A DNA stretch of 64,000 bases from Candidatus Leptovillus affinis (GCA_016705235.1 JADIYP010000006.1:1637058-1701057), one strand, 5' to 3'. Shown: positions 9,457 through 18,946, numbered from the stretch's first letter. The notes: generated from the letters alone by a model not told the origin. Program-made: numbers and translations.

Positions 9457-10701
9457 CTATGGAGTGCCTGACGGGCGCGGCGTCACCGCCAAGCCTAACC
9501 ATATACCCACAACAATACCAATAATATCCTCAGCGTACAACGGCCGTTCATCCTGAAGCGACACCCGGACACGGCCGTTTGCTGTATTCGCCGCTTCTGG
9601 CCCATCAACTATGGGCGCATCGGGCGGCTGTTCAATCTTGCCCAAATAAATCGGCGCGGGAAAGCGCGTGGCCAATGGCGGCTGCTGCGGTTCCACGGGC
9701 ACGCTGCCCGCGCCTTGTTTGTTATCCACGATGATGAGATCGCCCGGTTTAAAGATGTAATTTTCTATGTCTCTATCCACCAGAATGTAATCCTCAGCGT
9801 GGATGTCGGGCAAAAACGCCTGCACTTCTTCCCAACTGGAGGGTTCAGGTTTCATCCAAATCAGGTACGGTGAATGGTTGTCGTGGCCGGGGATAGGGAT
9901 GAAGGGAACGGCCGTTTCCTCTTCTATGTCCTCCGACCGCGCTCGCACCTGCTCGTTAACCGGCTTTGCGCCCGTGGACGACAATTTGAAAATGGGCAAA
10001 TCAACCGCTGGCGTAGAGGCCGGGCGCGGGGCGGGCTGCTGCTCCGGGGGTGGCATAACGGCCGTAGACTCATCTTCTTCCGTTGGCGGCGGTGATGGCG
10101 GTGGGACCGGCGGTTTATCCAGGATAATCCGTCGATTCGCCGCAGACGAGTCTGGCCCCTCATCTATCAGGCGCAGTTGCCGGATTGCGCTCTGGCGGCT
10201 GGCAGCCAGCAAAGTCCGCAAGGCTCGCCAAAACGGTCCCTGCTCACCGGTCACATCATCAATCGGGAAACGCGCCATGCACCTGTCGGCTTTGCCGTAA
10301 TGGTTCAGGGCCAGTTCGTAATGAAACGCCCCATGCTGGGCCACCCCTTGCGCAAACTGAGCCAGGCAAACGGCCGTTGCCCGATTGTCAAAATCCCAAT
10401 ACCGGCGCGCTTCCGCAAAACAAGGCCACGCGCCCAAAAATTGCCCGTCATGCAAATAAATGAGGCCGTTATAAAACTCGCTCAGACCCATCTGGTCGTA
10501 ATTGCCGATGGCCCGCGTAATACGCTGCGCCCGCTCCATCGCCGCCACCGCCCCTACCCCCAGGCCGCTAAATCGATACCTAAACTTAAATTCGGTCAGC
10601 GTGATAATGTCTACCAGCGGGGGGTCAGGGTAGAGCATTTCCAGCAGCCCTTCCAATTCTTCGGCAGAGGGAAATGTGTATGTGGGCGAAGAGGGTAGCA
10701 T
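9457..10701 (-). CDS. TPR-like protein with proline-rich linker; function unknown
   Basis: A 414-residue protein, not assigned to a named family. Residues 1-185 are helical and tetratricopeptide-like (for example MGLSEFYNGLIYLHDGQFLG). Residues about 195-245 are a Pro/Glu-rich linker. The C-terminal part contains an AEDYILVDRDIENYIFKPG-DLIIVDNK stretch and a final hydrophobic segment (DIIGIVVGIWLGLAV). It starts just downstream of the second SPFH gene (6 bases after that gene's corrected stop), so it is probably an accessory of the SPFH proteins. Two inferences fit: a scaffold partner of the SPFH complex, or an unrelated passenger. Confidence 0.6.
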   Translation of the reverse strand: MLPSSPTYTFPSAEELEGLLEMLYPDPPLVDIITLTEFKFRYRFSGLGVGAVAAMERAQRITRAIGNYDQMGLSEFYNGLIYLHDGQFLGAWPCFAEARRYWDFDNRATAVCLAQFAQGVAQHGAFHYELALNHYGKADRCMARFPIDDVTGEQGPFWRALRTLLAASRQSAIRQLRLIDEGPDSSAANRRIILDKPPVPPPSPPPTEEDESTAVMPPPEQQPAPRPASTPAVDLPIFKLSSTGAKPVNEQVRARSEDIEEETAVPFIPIPGHDNHSPYLIWMKPEPSSWEEVQAFLPDIHAEDYILVDRDIENYIFKPGDLIIVDNKQGAGSVPVEPQQPPLATRFPAPIYLGKIEQPPDAPIVDGPEAANTANGRVRVSLQDERPLYAEDIIGIVVGIWLGLAVTPRPSGTP

Positions 10702-10707
10702 AAAGGC

Positions 10708-12050
10708 TTATTCGCCCTCTTTTGCTGCGCCGGCAGGCTTCGTTCTGCGCGAAGCTGCCGTTGCAAGGCGACCAATTGCGGCATGAGCCTGTCTGGCAGC
10801 GGCTGATACTGCTGCGACTGGCGGGCCATTTTTTCCAGGGCTTCCACCATGCGCAAAGCAACAACATCACGCATCGCGCCTGCGCCACCCGCGCGGCGGG
10901 CGTTTTCCAGCCCTTCCATGATGGCCTGAATCATAAACACTTCGGCTTCCGCGCGGGCCACCTCCTGCGTAACCAACGAGTCCGCCTCACCAGCGGCCAT
11001 GGTCTGGCGCGCGCGGGCATCCATGTCTGCGCGCCACCGGTCGATATATTGCTGTGAAGCTTCAGCGGGCAGCGTTAAGGGTCCAATGTGCGTGCCGAGC
11101 AGCTCGATGCCGGCGTCTTCCAGAGGAGGGCGTAGCTGGCGCTGTAATTCCTGGTTCAGCGCCAGGTTTGGCTCGCGGCGGCCTTCGGGGTGAAGCAGCT
11201 CATCCAGGCGGAATCGGGCCACGACGCCGGCCAATACGCCGCGCGTTATGTTGCCGGCCGCATCTTGCCAGGTAAAAGCAGGTCGCCATCGCGGTTGATT
11301 TCGGCATAGGCGGCCAGGCGCACCGCTTCGAGGTTGTAGGGGAAGGGGGCTTCGCGTGTTGGCAGAGTGCCGCCGGTGTCTATGCGGAAGGTAACGGTGG
11401 CGTCGGTGAACACCTCGAGGCCATCGCGGGTGACCAGGCGGATACCGCTGAGATGGCGATCTTGCGGGCGCAGGTCTATGAGGGCATGGATGTATTCAAA
11501 CCGGCCGATTTTTTGTTTGCCAGGGGGGATAATGCGGTAGAAACGGCCGTTCACTTCTGTCACCGCCACTTCGCCGGCCGGAATCAAAATCAAACCGGGT
11601 CCACCCACGCGCAGCAGCTCCGAGCTTTCCCGCAGCTTGGCCAACGTTCCTGCCGCTACCTCAACGGCCGGACCTTGAGCCGTTTCGCCCACCAACCGGC
11701 CTAAAAAACGCCGGGCAGTGCCGCTGTCGGGCAAATCGTACAGCACCCGCACCAGACTCACCGCAGCCAGATAGGCCAATACCCAACCGGTAATCACCGG
11801 AATAAAATGGCGCAAAACACGCCAATCAAAAAACTCGGCCAGGTTGATCAGCGCTGGCGGCAAATCCGGCGCGCCCGGCAAAAATGTGCCAGCGATTGTT
11901 TAGCAAGACGGTCAGGTCCAGGCGTTCCAGGTAATGGACAAGCACCCAATATAAAAGGATCGCCACCAACAAAATCAACAGGTAAGCGCCACGAGAAATG
12001 GGCAGCATGACCGAAGGCGAAGGCGGCGGTGTCGAACGGCGGCGCATCAT
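10708..12050 (-). CDS. SPFH/Band 7 domain membrane protein B (frameshifted)
   Basis: One SPFH protein of about 445 residues, split into three frames. The N-terminus (12050-11885) has a transmembrane helix (AYLLILLVAILLYWVLVHYL). The middle (to about 11275) has a second helix and the start of the SPFH domain (GPGLILIPAGEVAVTEVNG). The last part has its end and the Ala/Glu-rich helix (ARAEAEVFMIQAIMEGLENA). Breaks fall in an A5 run at 11880-11884 and an A4 run at 11274-11277; correcting a third run at 10719 puts a TAA at 10708, just before the next gene. The start ATG overlaps the stop of SPFH gene A (ATGA). SPFH proteins scaffold membrane microdomains; the client is unknown. Confidence 0.75.
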
Positions 12051-13261
12051 GTTCGATCCTCTTCGATCCAGGTTAACATTTCCCGCGAACTATCGACCAT
12101 GCTGGTCAGCAGAGGCTGCGGGATAAGCGCCTGAGTAGAGACATCGCTCACAGCTTTTTCAAATGCTTCAATCATGCGCAGGGTAACAACTTCGGTGAGT
12201 TTGACGTTGGCATCGCGGCGCATGGCCAGGATGTTTTGGGTAATGCTTTCGATGATCTCGATCTGCGCCCGCGCGCGCGCCCGCTTGAGCCGGCTTTCGG
12301 CGTCGGCTTCGGCTTCGGCCTGGCGGCGCAAAATTTCGCTTTGCCACCGGGCCTGCCATTGTTTAATGCGCTGGGCGGATACTTCTTCCGATAGATAGAG
12401 GCTGCTGGTTCCCACGTTCAAAATTTGAATGCCGGAAAGCTGCTCGTTTTGCGCCAGCAAGCGTTGGATACGCTGCCGAATATCGTGCAGCGGACCAATG
12501 CCGCTGGCGTCGACTTCATAAAATTCATCGAGGGGGAATGCGGCAATTTCGTTGGCCAGCAAGGCCGCCGCTCTGGGAGTTACCTGGTTAGACCACCGGC
12601 GCAGGCTGTCGCCAGAACTCACGCTGCTGGCATAATTAACCTGGAAGATAGCTTCCGAGTCGAACGGGTACACGTCGCTGTCTGGCGCAAGCTGGGGGTC
12701 GTCTTGCAAGATGCGAAAGAGGACAAAAATGTCTAGCTCTACCGGAATACCATCGCGGGTATTGGCTTTCACGCGCTGCGATCGGGTGTGGCGTCGGAGA
12801 TCGATCACCTGGGAAACCGCTTCACCTTTGTAGAGAACGACAAATCCGGCGCCGACGGCGCGGGAAAATTGGACGCCTTTGACGAGGGCCAGGGCTTGGT
12901 GGCTGCGGGTGATGCCGCTGCGCAAAGAAGTGAAACTGGGGGGTAGGTTGGCGAGATGGGGCGGCACGGCCGTTTTCTCTTTGGCGCGTGTCAGTCGGGT
13001 TGCGGGGGCCGGCCGCCGGGGAGCCACCAGATAATTGCGCCACAGCAGGCGCAGCCCTTCGGCCCAGCCTTCGCTGCCGGGAATGGGCAGCACAAAAATG
13101 GCGTAATACAACAACCCCAAGATGAAGGCGACAAAAACGGCCGTGGCCCACCAAAACATCCCAAACTGGCCAAACGGGAAACCGGTGGCGTCGTGCAGCA
13201 CAAACCCAATCGCGCCGGCTACAATCACGGCAACAACCAGACCCGCAACGCCAAATTCCAA
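12047..13261 (-). CDS. SPFH/Band 7 domain membrane protein A
   Basis: A 404-residue intact protein. Residues 1-75 hold two or three transmembrane helices (for example GLVVAVIVAGAIGFVLH and ATAVFVAFILGLLYYAIFVL). Residues about 130-300 are the SPFH domain (VVLYKGEAVSQVIDLRRHTR; VKANTRDGIPVELDIFVLFR). A charged, coiled-coil-prone helix (EILRRQAEAEADAESRLKRARARAQIEII) follows. It closely parallels the adjacent protein B, including the C-terminal phrase (D)V(V)xLRMIEA(F/L)EK, so the pair arose by duplication and may form a hetero-oligomer, like HflK/HflC or flotillin pairs. Overlaps B by ATGA. Confidence 0.82.
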   Translation of the reverse strand: MEFGVAGLVVAVIVAGAIGFVLHDATGFPFGQFGMFWWATAVFVAFILGLLYYAIFVLPIPGSEGWAEGLRLLWRNYLVAPRRPAPATRLTRAKEKTAVPPHLANLPPSFTSLRSGITRSHQALALVKGVQFSRAVGAGFVVLYKGEAVSQVIDLRRHTRSQRVKANTRDGIPVELDIFVLFRILQDDPQLAPDSDVYPFDSEAIFQVNYASSVSSGDSLRRWSNQVTPRAAALLANEIAAFPLDEFYEVDASGIGPLHDIRQRIQRLLAQNEQLSGIQILNVGTSSLYLSEEVSAQRIKQWQARWQSEILRRQAEAEADAESRLKRARARAQIEIIESITQNILAMRRDANVKLTEVVTLRMIEAFEKAVSDVSTQALIPQPLLTSMVDSSREMLTWIEEDRT

Positions 13262-13374
13262 TCGCTGTTTTTCGGGGATGCCTGCCCTTTTTCAAAACTG
13301 TACCATCCTGATGAAATAGGTGCTTGTGATCGCTGGCAACTATACCATAAGTTGGGCAACTTTGGGTATGCCCG

Positions 13375-13402
13375 TTGACGCTGGGAAGAAGCCTGTTATA
13401 AT
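13375..13402 (+). promoter_or_regulatory. Sigma70-type promoter of tRNA-Val
   Basis: TTGACG at 13375-13380 and TATAAT at 13397-13402 with a 16-base spacer, ending 25 bases before the tRNA. This is the clearest promoter in the window. Confidence 0.75.
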
Positions 13403-13427
13403 TTGGCCGTACTTAACAAAGGTATAC

Positions 13428-13501
<74 letters not shown>

Positions 13502-13509
13502 TAGTTTGG

Positions 13510-13532
13510 ATGACGGCCGTGCCGTCATTTTT
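13510..13532 (+). terminator. Rho-independent terminator of tRNA-Val
   Basis: Arms ATGACGGC and GCCGTCAT with a 3-base loop, followed by a T run. The left arm and loop contain one ACGGCCGT octamer. Confidence 0.8.
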
Positions 13533-13556
13533 GTTTTAAACGCTCCCCCCACGCCA

Positions 13557-14678
13557 TCACGACAACAACCTGTCCACCTTAGACCGCACCACCATCATCA
13601 CCATTTCCGTGGTCTTAAATTTGCCCCGCGTGCGGCCTAATTGAAAATTCGCCAGCGTAAAGTTTGGCGGCACGTCCGGCAGGTCAGTCTCCGGCTTGCG
13701 CACCAGCGCCAGCGCTTTGGTGGGGCAGGTGGATACGCACAACCCACAGCCAATGCAGCGATCCAGATTCAACACGGCCGTTTCCGCCACCATTTCCACC
13801 GCATCCATCTGGCAGCGGCGCGTACATGCGCCACAACCATTACACAACGCCGCATCCACCTCCGCAAAGAACGCCGATGCCAACACGCTTGCCGGCTGCG
13901 GATGCAGTTTCGCGCTGCGCAGCACGCCGCAGCAGTCGCCGCAGCAGCAGCAAATAAACGACGCTTTCTGCGAATTACTCGGCTGCAGCACCAATCCGGC
14001 GCGATTGGCCTGCTTCAAGATTTTCAGGGCTTCCTCCTGGTCAATCTCCCGCCCCAGGCCATTGCGCTGGTAATAATCGGCCGCCGTGCCAAAAGACAGG
14101 CAGGTTTCCAACGGTTTTTTGCACCCTTCGCCCACCGTCTGCCGCTCCTGGCGGCAAATGCAAGGGGCCACCACAATATGCTTTTGTGAGCGCACCAATT
14201 CTTCCGCCTGCTCATAAATCATCACTTCCTGGTTGGCGGCGATGCTTTGCCCCACGGGGATTGTGCGAATTTGCGGCGCTTTCTGCCAGACATCGTGGGC
14301 GGCTAACGTGGGCAAATACTCCTCAAAGTCACGCACCAATTCCGGCGTCAGGCGGTTGACCTGAAATTCCCAAATGCCCACCACAAAATGCAGCGCCGAG
14401 TATTTTGGCAGCCCTTCTCGTGGGTGATAGGCGTAAATAAGCCCTTTGGCTTCCATTTCTTGCAGCATTTGCGCGGTTTCCGGCACGGACCAATGGGCGC
14501 GGCGGGCGACAACTTTGGCTTCTTCCGGCAAAACGGTCAGGCACATGGCCAGTTCCGCTTCTTCCGGGCTAAACAGGCGGCGCAAAATGCGCAGTTCAAC
14601 GCCAGATTCAGTTGGCGGGTAGCCGCCGGGCAGGTTATCCAGGTGATGGGCCAGTTGTTGGTATAGGTCTTGGGGCAT
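13557..14678 (-). CDS. 4Fe-4S ferredoxin-type protein with N-terminal helical/winged-helix region
   Basis: About 373 residues. The first 170 are helical, with a winged-helix-like segment (RRAHWSVPETAQMLQEMEAK). A CICRQE segment and then a Cys-rich CCCCGDCCGV cluster follow. Two ferredoxin motifs (CNGCGACTRRCQMDA and CIGCGLCVSTCPTKA) bind two [4Fe-4S] clusters. Similar proteins are annotated only as 4Fe-4S binding proteins of unknown partner. The start at 14678 (MPQDLYQQ) is preferred to an upstream ATG because a purine-rich site (AAGGAAAC) precedes it. It probably transfers electrons in the cytoplasm. No redox partner lies immediately next to it except lpd upstream, from which a terminator separates it. 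Confidence 0.75.
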   Translation of the reverse strand: MPQDLYQQLAHHLDNLPGGYPPTESGVELRILRRLFSPEEAELAMCLTVLPEEAKVVARRAHWSVPETAQMLQEMEAKGLIYAYHPREGLPKYSALHFVVGIWEFQVNRLTPELVRDFEEYLPTLAAHDVWQKAPQIRTIPVGQSIAANQEVMIYEQAEELVRSQKHIVVAPCICRQERQTVGEGCKKPLETCLSFGTAADYYQRNGLGREIDQEEALKILKQANRAGLVLQPSNSQKASFICCCCGDCCGVLRSAKLHPQPASVLASAFFAEVDAALCNGCGACTRRCQMDAVEMVAETAVLNLDRCIGCGLCVSTCPTKALALVRKPETDLPDVPPNFTLANFQLGRTRGKFKTTEMVMMVVRSKVDRLLS

Positions 14679-14787
14679 GATTGTTTCCTTGTCGAGTGGA
14701 TTTGTCTTGGGAGGATGGTAACAATGCACACGGCCGTTTCACAAGTGACAATTGTCACCTATATGTTGCCGCCCAACCTGGTAGGCA

Positions 14788-14820
14788 TAAAAAAACGGCC
14801 GTTCGCGTGAACGGCCGTTC
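14788..14820 (-). terminator. Rho-independent terminator made of two ACGGCCGT octamers
   Basis: On the minus strand two copies of GAACGGCCGTTC-type sequence (octamers at 14795-14802 and 14811-14818) form a stem with a 4-base loop, followed by seven T. It would end transcripts coming from lpd. Confidence 0.7.
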
Positions 14821-14868
14821 ATGTCCACAGACCATAAACAGGCCAAAGACCTGCTAACGGCAAATTTT

Positions 14869-15012
14869 GGGTCTTTGGGATTTCATGAGGTTTGGGCTGA
14901 TGCGTGATACGTGATACGTGATACGTGATACGTGATGCGTGAAACCTCTCTGGTCACGCATCACGCTTCACCCATCGGGGCCTATTAACCCCCTGAGTTC
15001 CTGAAGAACCCA
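14869..15012 (+). repeat. Dispersed hairpin repeat family R2, copy A (MITE-like)
   Basis: About 144 bases beginning GGGTCTTTGGGATTTCATG and ending in an imperfect inverted copy, CTGAGTTCCTGAAGAACCC. The core is an expanded TGATACG-type tandem followed by CCTCTCTGGTCACGCATCACGC, which can fold back on it. Related copies: 18782-18903, 25873-25994 (inverted), 30031-30202. It ends 6 bases from the lpd stop. Confidence 0.7.
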
Positions 15013-15017
15013 AATTC

Positions 15018-16406
15018 TTAAATGTGAATCGGGCTGCCTTCCACGCCGTGCGCCGCTTCCATCAGCGCCTCGCTCAACGTGGGGTGGGCATGAACGTTAC
15101 GGGCAATCTCTGCGGCCGTCAGCTCGGCATTATGCGCCAGCGTCAGCTCCGGCAGCAGCTCCGTCACGTCCGGACCAACCATGTGCGCGCCCAAAATCTC
15201 GCCATACTTCGCATCCGCGATGATTTTGATGAACCCCTCTTTTTCGCCCAGCCCCAGCGCCTTGCCATTGGCCACAAACGGGAACTGACCCACGTTGATC
15301 TCATACCCCGCCTCTCTGGCCTGCGCTTCCGTGTAGCCAAAGCTGGCTACCTGCGGCACACAGTACGTCGCCCGCGGCATCATGCGGAAATCCAACGGAT
15401 GCGTCGGCTCGCCGGCAATCGCCTCCGCCGCCAACAGCCCCATCGCCGAGGCGATATGCGCCAGCCGGTAATCGGTCGCCACGTCGCCGATGGCGTAAAT
15501 GTTGGGCACGTTGGTGCGCATATAGTCATCAATGGCGATGTTGCCCCGCTCGGTCAACTGCACGCCGGCCGCCTCCAGCCCGATGTTTTCCGTATTTGGC
15601 TGGAAATTAATGGCCAGCATCACCTTTTCGGCCTGCAAAACCTGACCGCCGCCAATGGCCACGCTGACGCCGCTGTCCGTTTTCTCCACTTTTTCTACGC
15701 GCGTATTGGTGTGGAATTTCACGCCCATCTTTTTGTAGGCTTTCTCCAACACATCGCTCACCTCTGGCTCTTCGTTGGGCAGCAGGTGGGGCAGCATCTC
15801 CACGATGGTGACATCCACGCCATAATTGGCCCACATGTAGGCAAATTCCACGCCAATTACCCCGCCGCCGATGATGATAAGGCTTTGCGGCACTTCTTCG
15901 CTGAGAATCGCTTCGATGTAGGAAATAATGCGCTCGCCATCAAACGGCACGCCCGGCAGTTGGCGCGGCCGCGCGCCGGTAGCGATGATGATGTTGCGCG
16001 CCGCCAGGGTCGTCTCGCCGCCATCGTTAAGGCTAACTTGAATCGATTCGCGGCCGGTCAGCTTGCCGGTCCCTTCAAAAACGTCGATATTGTTCTTCTT
16101 CATCAAAACTGCACGCCTTTGACCAGGCGGTTGGAAACCTGGCGGCTGCGTTTGAAGGCTACATTGTAATCCAGTGCCAGATTGTCGAAGCTGAAGCCAA
16201 ATTCTTTTGCCCGATGTTGCAGCGTGTGGGCCAGTTCGGCATTCTTTAATAATGCCTTAGAAGGGATGCAGCCGATGTTGAGGCAGACGCCGCCCCAATA
16301 TTTTTTCGATGATGGCTACTTTGAGGCCTAACTGGGCAGCGCGAATGGCTGCCACATAGCCGCCCGGCCCGGCTCCTAAAATTACAAGATCATATTGGTT
16401 TGCCAT
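15018..16406 (-). CDS. lpdA: Dihydrolipoyl dehydrogenase (E3), with two homopolymer frameshifts
   Basis: FAD enzyme that reoxidises lipoyl groups of 2-oxoacid dehydrogenase or glycine cleavage complexes with NAD+. The N-terminus (MANQYDLVILGAGPGGYVAA) begins at 16406 after an AGGAG site. After a break in the A/T run near 16303 comes the redox-disulfide motif GGVCLNIGCIPSK. A second break at 16105-16108 (T run) precedes MKKNNIDVFEG. The rest is intact: NAD motif IIIGGGVIGVEFA and the C-terminal HAHPTLSEALMEA with the catalytic His. Repairing each run gives a standard protein of about 460 residues. No E1/E2 genes are nearby. The gene is probably functional, with errors in the assembly. Confidence 0.88.
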
Positions 16407-16568
16407 AATTTTCTCCTGATCGAGAGGTGTATAGGTGTTCAAGTATTCAGGTGCGGGTGCGTGTGGGTGAAGTGAAACCTGAATACATGGTTACAGATTA
16501 TACCCCATCCAGAGGTTGGGGCATCTCGCCAAACACGGCCGTGCTTTTAGCTCTTTTTGGTAAAGTGT

Positions 16569-16574
16569 TATAAT
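16569..16574 (+). promoter_or_regulatory. TATAAT box directly before the SH3-protein start
   Basis: TATAAT ends 7 bases before the ATG at 16582, so a transcript starting at the normal distance would be nearly leaderless. The -35 region is weak (TTTTAG-like). If the next ATG (16612) is used, a short leader exists. Confidence 0.45.
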
Positions 16575-16581
16575 CGCCCAC

Positions 16582-17385
16582 ATGGGTTTTCCGATTTGGA
16601 CATTATGGGGCATGGCCCTGAGTTCTGTTGGCGCGTTGCTCGCGGTTGGCCTGGCGCTGGCCGCCCAATCGCCCAAGTTTCTGGTGCGCATGCGCCTGGC
16701 CGGGTATCGGCTGGATTTACGCGCCCGTGCTTTTACGGGCTATGGCTTTGCCCTGATCCTGCTGGCCTTTGGCTTTTTCCTGGCAGGTGTGCCCATTGGC
16801 GGCATCGTCACCGGCGTGCCGACGGCCGTCGCCGAACTCACGCCGACGCCAGAAAATGATGGCCTGGAAATCATCGGCGGGGCAGTTGAGACGCCGCCCA
16901 CCTCTGCGGCCACCCGCCCCAACTCTCTGACGCCCGCCAGCGGCGCGTTTGGCGGCCCACCGCCCAGCGCAGCCACCGAAACAGCCGCCGCCCTGACCGC
17001 TGGAAACGAAATCAGCGCCACGCTGGAAACAACCACCGGAACCCTGATTCCCGGTCCGGCGGCCACGCCAACGGCCGTTGCCAGCACACCCACGCGCACG
17101 CCTTCCCCCACAGCAACCCCCACAGCCACGCCCACCATCACCCCCACGCCAACCCTCACGCCCACACCGATAGAGGGTAAAACGGCCGTCATTGATGTGG
17201 GCGGTGGCACTGTCTGGCTGCGCCGTTCCCCGGATGGGCAAAACCTGACCATTCTCAACCACGGCGATACGGTCATCTTGCTTGGCGGGCACGCCAATCG
17301 CGCGGGCAGCCTCTGGCAAGAAGTGCAAACCGTCCAGGGCGAGTTAGGCTGGATTCAGGCCAACTTCCTCATCAGCAGCAATTAA
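16582..17385 (+). CDS. Membrane-anchored SH3b-domain protein with Thr/Pro-rich linker
   Basis: A 267-residue protein. Two transmembrane helices lie at about residues 8-28 (MALSSVGALLAVGLALAA) and 52-75 (ALILLAFGFFLAGVPIGGIV). A long Thr/Pro/Ala-rich stretch follows, with TPTPT runs near residues 170-190. A C-terminal bacterial SH3-like domain (VDVGGGTVWLRRSPDGQNL to GELGWIQANFL) follows. This design suggests a domain held outside the membrane by a flexible spacer, possibly contacting the cell wall or glycans. Similar linkers are common in Anaerolineae surface proteins. The exact binding target is unknown. It converges with threonine synthase, 17 bases away. Confidence 0.72.
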   Translation: MGFPIWTLWGMALSSVGALLAVGLALAAQSPKFLVRMRLAGYRLDLRARAFTGYGFALILLAFGFFLAGVPIGGIVTGVPTAVAELTPTPENDGLEIIGGAVETPPTSAATRPNSLTPASGAFGGPPPSAATETAAALTAGNEISATLETTTGTLIPGPAATPTAVASTPTRTPSPTATPTATPTITPTPTLTPTPIEGKTAVIDVGGGTVWLRRSPDGQNLTILNHGDTVILLGGHANRAGSLWQEVQTVQGELGWIQANFLISSN

Positions 17386-17402
17386 CCGACAGCCGGCGGC
17401 GG

Positions 17403-18470
17403 TCACCTGCTGGCGGCTAAATACGCTTCCAGCGCCTCCACATTGGCCGGTAAGGTAAGCGGCGGGGTGGCCTGATCAACGGCCGTCGCCGGATCCTTCA
17501 GCCCGTGACCGGTGAGAATGCAGACGGCCGTTTTGCCCACCGGGTCAATCTCGCCCAATTCAATCTGCTGCTTCAACGCCGCCAGCCCGGTCGCCGAAGC
17601 CGGCTCTACAAATACCCCTTCCAGGCGGGCCAACAGCTTCCAGCTTTCCAGGATTTTGGCGTCGGTAACGGCCGTGATAATCCCTCCAGACTCATCCAAC
17701 GCTTCCAACGCCTGATGCCAACGCGCCGGATTGCCAATGCGAATGGCCGTCGCCAACGTTTCCGGCTTTTCCACCACATGCCCCAACACAATCGGAGCCG
17801 AGCCGGCCGCCTGACCGCCCAAAATGCGCGGCAGCCCCTTGCCATACTGCTTATACCCCATCCAATAAGCCGAGATATTACCCGCATTCCCCACCGGCAG
17901 GCAGTGCCAATCCGGCGCCTGCCCACCCAACTGATCGATAATTTCAAACGAGCCAGTTTTTTGCCCTTCCAAACGCCAGGGATTCACCGAATTCACCAGA
18001 GCGATGGGCAGCCGCTCCACAATCGCCCGCACCATATCCAGCCCGTCGTCAAACGAGCCGTTGATGCTGATAACTTCCGCCCCATAAGCCAGGGAAGCGG
18101 CCAATTTGCCCAAAGCAATTTTGCCTTCGGGGACCAATACCAGGCAGCGCAGCCCGGCCCGCGCCGCATAAGCTGCGGCGCTGGCTGCCGTATTGCCCGT
18201 GCTGGCGCAAATCACCGTCTTGGCCCCTTCGCGCACAGCCTGAGTGATTGCCGCCGTCATCCCCCGGTCCTTAAACGAACCGGTCGGGTTCAGCCCTTCG
18301 TATTTCAGATACAGCTTCAGGCCAGCCTTGGGCGCAATCTGTTCCGCCAACCGGTCGGCGCGAATTAAGGGCGTATTGCCCTCATTCAAGGTCACAATCT
18401 GCACGTCATCGTCAAAGGGCAAATACGCCCGGTATTGTTGAATAACGCCTTGCCATCTCATCTTGTTCAC
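17403..18470 (-). CDS. thrC: Threonine synthase
   Basis: PLP enzyme converting O-phosphohomoserine to threonine. The 355 residues fit the short bacterial class. Visible motifs: N-terminal EGNTPLIRADRL, Schiff-base lysine near residue 67 in NPTGSFKDRGM, and phosphate-binding STGNTAASAAAYAARAG. The GNAGNISAYWMGYKQY segment and the final CILTGHGLKDP are typical of ThrC. No hom or thrB gene is adjacent. The leader contains a strong hairpin (18484-18509) that could regulate it. Intact. Confidence 0.92.
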   Translation of the reverse strand: MNKMRWQGVIQQYRAYLPFDDDVQIVTLNEGNTPLIRADRLAEQIAPKAGLKLYLKYEGLNPTGSFKDRGMTAAITQAVREGAKTVICASTGNTAASAAAYAARAGLRCLVLVPEGKIALGKLAASLAYGAEVISINGSFDDGLDMVRAIVERLPIALVNSVNPWRLEGQKTGSFEIIDQLGGQAPDWHCLPVGNAGNISAYWMGYKQYGKGLPRILGGQAAGSAPIVLGHVVEKPETLATAIRIGNPARWHQALEALDESGGIITAVTDAKILESWKLLARLEGVFVEPASATGLAALKQQIELGEIDPVGKTAVCILTGHGLKDPATAVDQATPPLTLPANVEALEAYLAASR

Positions 18471-18483
18471 TCACCTTCCATGA

Positions 18484-18509
18484 AAAGGTGCAGCGTAGGC
18501 TGCACCTTT
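18484..18509 (-). promoter_or_regulatory. Perfect hairpin in the threonine synthase leader
   Basis: Arms of 11 bases (AAAGGTGCAGC / GCTGCACCTTT) with a 4-base loop, ending about 14 bases before the ATG of thrC. On the minus strand it is followed by TTTTC, so it could act as a weak terminator/attenuator or shield the start region. Confidence 0.5.
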
Positions 18510-18541
18510 CTAAAATAATTAACTCATGCTACTTGAAAACC

Positions 18542-18706
18542 CTATTGGTCTTTAAGAAAATAATCAGGCAATGAGCTGGTCATTCTGAGCGGAGTCTTCG
18601 GAGCGAAGAATCCCCACAACTTGGTCATTCTAAGCAAATGGGATGCTTCGGAGGACCTCAGCATGACACGCCTCACGATTACCGGATTAATTTTTTAATC
18701 TGCAAA
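18542..18706 (+). repeat. Dispersed repeat R1, copy 1
   Basis: About 165 bases from ATTGGTCTTTAAGAAAATAA to TTTTTTAATCTGCAAA, with CATTCTGAGCGGAGTC and GGATGCTTCGGAGGA in its core. A near copy with a 17-25 base insertion lies at 42811-43000, and a partial inverted copy at 44633-44742. No coding capacity. Most of the 18471-18946 gene-free stretch is R1, a bit of AAACCCTTAGGGTTT palindrome at 18756-18770, and R2. Confidence 0.75.
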
Positions 18707-18781
18707 AGGGTTTTGCCGATCGTGGTGTTTTCCAGAGGTCGAATAAACCCTTAGGGTTTAAACCCGCTACCAATCATTTCA

Positions 18782-18903
18782 GGGTCTTTAGGATTTCGTG
18801 GGGTCAGGCGTGAAGCGTGATGCGTATTGCGTGAGGTCTCTCTGGTCACGCAACACGCTTCACGCATCATTGGGTGTCAACCCCCTGAAATCCCAAAGAA
18901 CCT
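18782..18903 (+). repeat. Dispersed hairpin repeat family R2, copy B
   Basis: Ends GGGTCTTTAGGATTTCGTG and TGAAATCCCAAAGAACC are near-perfect inverted repeats in this copy, giving the clearest view of the element's termini. The core has TGAAGCGTGATGCGT and ACGCAACACGCTTCACGC. Confidence 0.7.
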
Positions 18904-18946
18904 CATTTCATTAAGTTTGCCGGAAATCGGCCAACCTGGCAACCCC

